In this document: in pieces, positions 59,827 to 64,000 of the stretch
How the letters are laid out: each line of letters opens with the position of its first letter
Numbering within the stretch: the first letter of the stretch is position 1
DNA from: Hysterangium stoloniferum
Taxonomy: Eukaryota > Basidiomycota > Agaricomycetes > Hysterangiales > Hysterangiaceae
Assembly: GCA_015178975.1 (NCBI GenBank)
Contig: WHVD01000177.1
Location: 98,023-162,022, forward strand
Direction: 5' to 3'
Length of the DNA: 64,000 nucleotides
Made by a program: the position numbers and the translations under genes
The notes under the pieces: generated by a model
What the model saw: only the letters and a program-made list of their open reading frames with translations
Told to the model about the DNA's origin: nothing
The model's database searches: none

Positions 59827-60468
59827 TGTGAAGGGTATGCATATATGCATAATTGGACTAAGGAATAATAGTTGGATTATAGTACTTTATTATTTACTTT
59901 TTATTTTCTTCATTTACATTCTTTCTATATTTCGAGCATACCCTTATTTTGTAGTTCAAAGCTTTGTGTATACGTATGGGCACTCTCGGCGCCAAACCAT
60001 AGACACTTTTTACCCAGCAGACACCACCTCGTAAACGACCCAGACGTCAAATAGCGAGAGGTGTCAAGGGTAACGTCTCAACTACCTATAAAGGTAGTGT
60101 TCTCTCGCATACTAACAGACTTTGGACTCAAACCGCAAAGGTCGAGTTCCACTCTAAGGTCCTTGCGCTCGTCGACATTATAGTCGACTCACGCTACTAT
60201 CTCTTACTTTAGATACTCAGCTTCTCGTTGATTATCTATCTTACTTCTAGCTATGAGTTGTACCGTGAAGGTCAACTCTTTCATCTTTTCATTCTAGCTG
60301 TCAAGAGCAACTGTACAGTTGCTCTTGTGATGCGTTGCGTGTCTCCCTGCTAGTACTGCCAGTCTAGTAATCTATGGTATTGTACTGAACGGTCAATACC
60401 TGCCAATAGTAGTTGAATAAATGCTATACTTCGTATATTGAACGGTCAGAATCAATCGACTCTTCACA
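59827..60468 (+). mobile_element. 5' LTR (family 2) of a gypsy element running off the right edge
   Basis: A 642-bp family-2 LTR, TGTGAAGGGTATGC to CTCTTCACA. The left flank is GATTA and the right flank is GTGGT, so no target duplication is seen. This is expected because the right side is the element interior, with a primer site at once and gag after it. The matching 3' LTR and second GATTA should lie outside the window. Confidence 0.9.
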
Positions 60469-60469
60469 G

Positions 60470-60485
60470 TGGTGATCCAAGCCGG
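60470..60485 (+). promoter_or_regulatory. Candidate tRNA primer binding site
   Basis: TGGTGATCCAAGCCGG starts one base after the LTR end. TGG pairs with the CCA end of a tRNA, and the position is standard. I could not assign the tRNA. Confidence 0.55.
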
Positions 60486-60545
60486 ACCGTTCTTTTCCTA
60501 CGAAGAAAGATCTTATTATTGGACTACTAAAACCTGAACACACGA

Positions 60546-63500
60546 ATGACTACGGGCAAGAACCAAACACCTAGGTCTTCATCAGCTCCGAGTAGCTCCA
60601 TGCCTCGTCAAAAATCCGCTAATTTGGAACCACCCCGTAACGTCACTTTGAGGAAGTCTTTGTTGACTCTCCAAGGATCAACTCCTCTGGAGGATCCTTC
60701 CGGAGTAGTAGTGGAATCGTCAACGAACATTCCACCCGACCCACCTGAAGAACGCTCATCACCTGGGCAGTTGAACGTCCCTGGAGCCAACGTTGAGCCT
60801 GGTCGAGCACCCTCGCCTGTTCTCAAGTTCCCTCCGAGGCAGGTTATTCTCAAGCAGTTCCTCGGAGGTCATATGATTTATGCTCAGCCCATCGATGTAC
60901 AATGGGACATGTACTACACCGATCGAATCTCCGAGGATCTGGTTACCCCCTTTGTAGAGGAGTACAATACGGATTATCCCATTTTACCAGTGACTGTAGC
61001 AGTTTGGTTAGGTTGTTACCAGGCGATCTTATCGGCGCAAGATTTATTCACGCGACCAGGGAACCTCGAGGACTTGACCCGATCGATTCCCGAATGGTCG
61101 AATGAGGTGACTACCGCTACGGAAGGAGGAAGAAGGATTCTCAAGTGGGAGGTGTTTTCTCTATTCCTTGAGGCACTTCGTACGCATGATGATGCGTTGC
61201 AGATCCTGCACGTCCTGCTCGGTGGAGATCATGTCGTGCCTAAGGTCGACTACCAGTACATGTACATACATCTGCATGTTGGAGGAGTCTCTCAATGGAG
61301 TCACACCAAATCTGCCGTTCACATACTTCACTCTAAGGGGTCGGCTGAAATGAAATCAAAGAAGACTCGATAAGATGGTTTTAGAGGTACTCCTCCCCTA
61401 TAATGACTCGATACAGGTCCCCGATTCGCCTATCTCCACGACTAATTCGTTCATTCGCAACCTAAATGGGTCTCCAGATACTCATTTCCTACATTCTCTC
61501 AACCATCCTGTGATAATGGAGGACTTTCCGCTGGACTTGAGGATGCAGGTGATAGAACGCCTTCAAGAAAAGAGGATTGAGGTCTGTGCTCCCTTTCATC
61601 AACCTCAGCCGCGTCGACTCCTGAACATGATGGAGATGGAGAGACAAATCACGATGGAATCTGGTCCCACGCCTTTTCAGGGAGATCCCCGCTCTCCGTC
61701 GCGTTTGAGGGAGTTTCCAACAGCCCTAACGTCGGGAACGAGGTGACCACTGTCAGAAACTGATCGGTCACCAGCAAGGGTCAACCGTCCTTCTCTACAG
61801 CATTCACTGAGGGTATAGCTGGCCCAGTTGCTGGTCGAGGATCGCTGAACCCAGACGGTCCCCGCCATTCTCTGCCGATCACTTCAAATCCTTTCTTGCC
61901 ATCAGGAGGACCCCCTAGTGATTCATCTGGGAGTTCGAATACTTCAGACCGAGGAGGGAACTCAGGACGTGGGGAGCGCCACAATAGAGTGCCTAATACC
62001 CCTTTTTGAACTCCGATGCGGTCTCAAGCTAGCGTGCTTATTGATGACTTACCTAAGGACAAGAAGATCACTCTTAACACCAGCGACCTCAAGATCAAAT
62101 GGTCTGACCTCCCCAAATACGATGGAGCCCAATCCAAGGCCTTGGACTATATTATGGACATCATGAGTCTTGCGGAGATATCAGACTCTTTGAGTGTGAT
62201 GTTAGGAGTCGCTCTGCCAAGATGACTCACGGGAAACGCTAAGGTCTGGTGGAGCACCCTAGACCGTGAGCATTGTACTGAATTCAGTCAATCTCATGGG
62301 TCATTTCTCTGGGGCATCGTGGAAGGATTGCTTGGAACTCGCTGGCGTAAATCCTTGGCCTTAGAATGGGAAGCCATGAAATTTCGACAAGTTGGTCATG
62401 ATTGCGAGACACCCGTCCACTATATCCAACGGAGAGTTAAACTCTATCGTTTTCTGTACAGGTTCCACCAGGACAGAGGAGATGAGACACACAGACTCAT
62501 TCTCACGCTGCCTACGGAATGGCTCTACCTTCTTCAAGGACAACCCATCGACGATATCATGAGTTTGCAGACTTATGCTAATAACCTGCAAGAAGCTCTG
62601 ATTAACGCTTGGGTCCAAACACACCGGGAACGTTACAGGTTCCAGAAACCACGCGTAATGTTAGCAGAGGGTCAGGAAGTGGATTTTAGAGTCACTGACG
62701 ACTTCTCTTCACCTAACCAGGTTCTCGTTAGTGAGACTAACGAGAGAGGCTCGATGAGAAGGATCGTCCCTGACGTCGCTAATCCAACGCAGGGAAAGCG
62801 TCACGGAAAAATGTTCTTCGAGAAGAGTAACAAGAAGAGCTCGGTCAAACCCACCAAGGAATGTTGGATATGTGGAAGTCTGGAGCATTTCAAGATAGAT
62901 TGCCCCCACACTGGCAAAATGTCTCATTATGTCTCTATCAACAAATGCTCTGCACAGGATATGTCGGAGGAAGCTGAGGAGCAAAGGTTATATGAAGTGG
63001 TTCATGGACTATCTATACAAGGACAAGTAAATAGCTCTGATGACGAATTGACTTTTGTTTCCATTTATACGCCCCGAGTTGGAGACACATTAGTAAGGGA
63101 GGAAAATCAAATGACTAGTGAAGCTCTTCTGTCTGAAGTTTATGTATCCATACTCACCGCAGATTTCTTCGAAAAGGGAGACCGATTGAGTACTCATCGG
63201 CAGGACCTTGAAGGCCTGACCGAGAAGTATGGGCAGACTGGAGATTCTCATGAACAAATCAGCTCAAACTCGCTCTGTTCGCCTGGAACTGACGTTGACA
63301 CATTCCCGTTTGATCCTGGAACCCCCCCGACTTACTACCGTACGAGGACTCGGATTTGGAGGACAGGGACAATGACACGGTATTGGATTCCCCTTCGAAG
63401 CATATTCCTTGTCGAAGTGAGCGCAGGAAACGTAATCTTGTCCCTGCGCAAGGAAAGTAAGAGGCCTAGAATCCAATACCCTCGTCCCAGTCGACTGATG

Positions 63501-63560
63501 AAGGAGGATACTACGATCCTTTATCGAAAATGGATCCTTTTAGTGGTTACTCTAGCATAG
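60546..63560 (+). pseudogene. Ty3/gypsy gag with CCHC zinc knuckle, damaged
   Basis: The gag region starts MTTGKNQTPRSSSAPSSSMP at 60546, with a Pro/Ser-rich front then ILKQFLGGHMIYAQPIDVQW. The capsid-like core is in 62010-62640: LPKYDGAQSKALDYIMDI, LTGNAKVWWSTLDREHCTEF, WGIVEGLLGTRWRKSLALEW, ETPVHYIQRRVKLYRFLYRF and ILTLPTEWLYLLQGQPIDDI. A zinc knuckle CWICGSLEHFKIDCPH is at about 62866. Breaks are TAA near 61373, frame changes between 61375 and 61747, and in-frame TGA at 62007 and 62223. After about 63300 a second frame looks more protein-like (LLPYEDSDLEDRDNDTVL), so another shift is likely. Fewer lesions are seen than in the older chromovirus. Confidence 0.82.
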
Positions 63561-64000
63561 GAGTTGCAGCGCTCCATGTTTTTGGTCATGTAGGAACTCC
63601 CGATTCACCCAAACACATTAAGTTCAAATGGACATGGGAGCGGATCTTTCCCTTATATCGAGGAATTCTACAAGGGACTGCAGGGCATATATAAGTTGAA
63701 ACAAGGACTCAAGTTGCGTCTAATCCAGCTCACGGGTAACGCTAAGGTTATCGGATATGTTAATATTCCTATTTACCTGGAGGACGACAGCGGAACGTTA
63801 CTGAAGTTCACGGCAGAAACTTATGTCGTTAGAGGAATGACGGTGCCAATTCTTTTAGGAGAGGATTTCCATATTAATTACGAAATCGGTACTCTAAGAG
63901 ATCAGCCGTTGGGATCTAGACTTATTCTCCCGGGACAGCAGGGTTTTATTCCAGCCAGTTCTTCTAAGGAACCTCAACCTTTGACCTTCACCGTCAATAA
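63561..64000 (+). pseudogene. Start of gypsy pol: aspartic protease (continues outside window)
   Basis: Just after gag, GVAALHVFGHVGTPDSPKHI leads into MDMGADLSLIS, the retroelement aspartic protease active site, with Met in place of the usual Thr or Ser after Asp. A frame change follows, then FYKGLQGIYKLKQGLKLRLI, QLTGNAKVIGYVNIPIYLED and TYVVRGMTVPILLGEDFHIN. This is the normal layout of the protease in mushroom gypsy elements. Reverse transcriptase and integrase lie beyond the window. Confidence 0.8.

Overview
The window is nuclear DNA of a filamentous basidiomycete, most likely a mushroom-forming agaricomycete. The genes are broken by many short introns (mostly about 50-60 nt) with GT-AG borders, are tightly packed on both strands, and encode fungal versions of eukaryotic proteins (SLU7, PRP3, SIN1, snurportin, Sam50, fungal GH16 and GH51 enzymes). 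I cannot name the species. Exon borders were read by eye from splice sites and protein similarity, so each multi-exon CDS is given as one span from start codon to stop codon.

Positions 1-24.5 kb are gene-dense: MSH2 (3' part), the tRNA methyltransferase NSUN2/Trm4, an EF-hand-like protein, a secreted GH16 glucanase, mitochondrial ribosomal protein uS8m, the outer-membrane insertase Sam50, a secreted GH51 arabinofuranosidase, a class I histone deacetylase, a GPI-anchored-type aspartic protease, ribosomal protein uS10 (RPS20), an intronless maleylacetate reductase and snurportin-1. Many are divergent pairs sharing one short promoter.

Positions 27-35 kb hold a tandem triplication of a MATE-family efflux gene: two apparently complete copies flank a middle copy that has lost its start codon, carries a frameshift and is cut off at its 3' end. 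From 35 to 47.6 kb come the TORC2 subunit SIN1, splicing factors SLU7 and PRP3, mitochondrial uL16m and an unrecognised helical protein with a repeat and a DnaJ-type cysteine motif.

From about 48 kb rightward the window becomes a transposon graveyard. It holds a LINE 3' end with a 29-nt poly(A), a tRNA-derived SINE, solo LTRs with perfect 5-bp target duplications, one LTR nested inside another, and a degenerate Ty3/gypsy chromovirus on the minus strand. The chromovirus has the end of integrase plus a chromodomain, then an additional long ORF of unknown function, then a polypurine tract and the 3' LTR. It has been hit by two solo LTRs and split by a second gypsy element (5' LTR, primer site, gag with a zinc knuckle, start of protease) that runs off the right edge. 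The extra ORF between pol and the 3' LTR is the most unusual item in the window.
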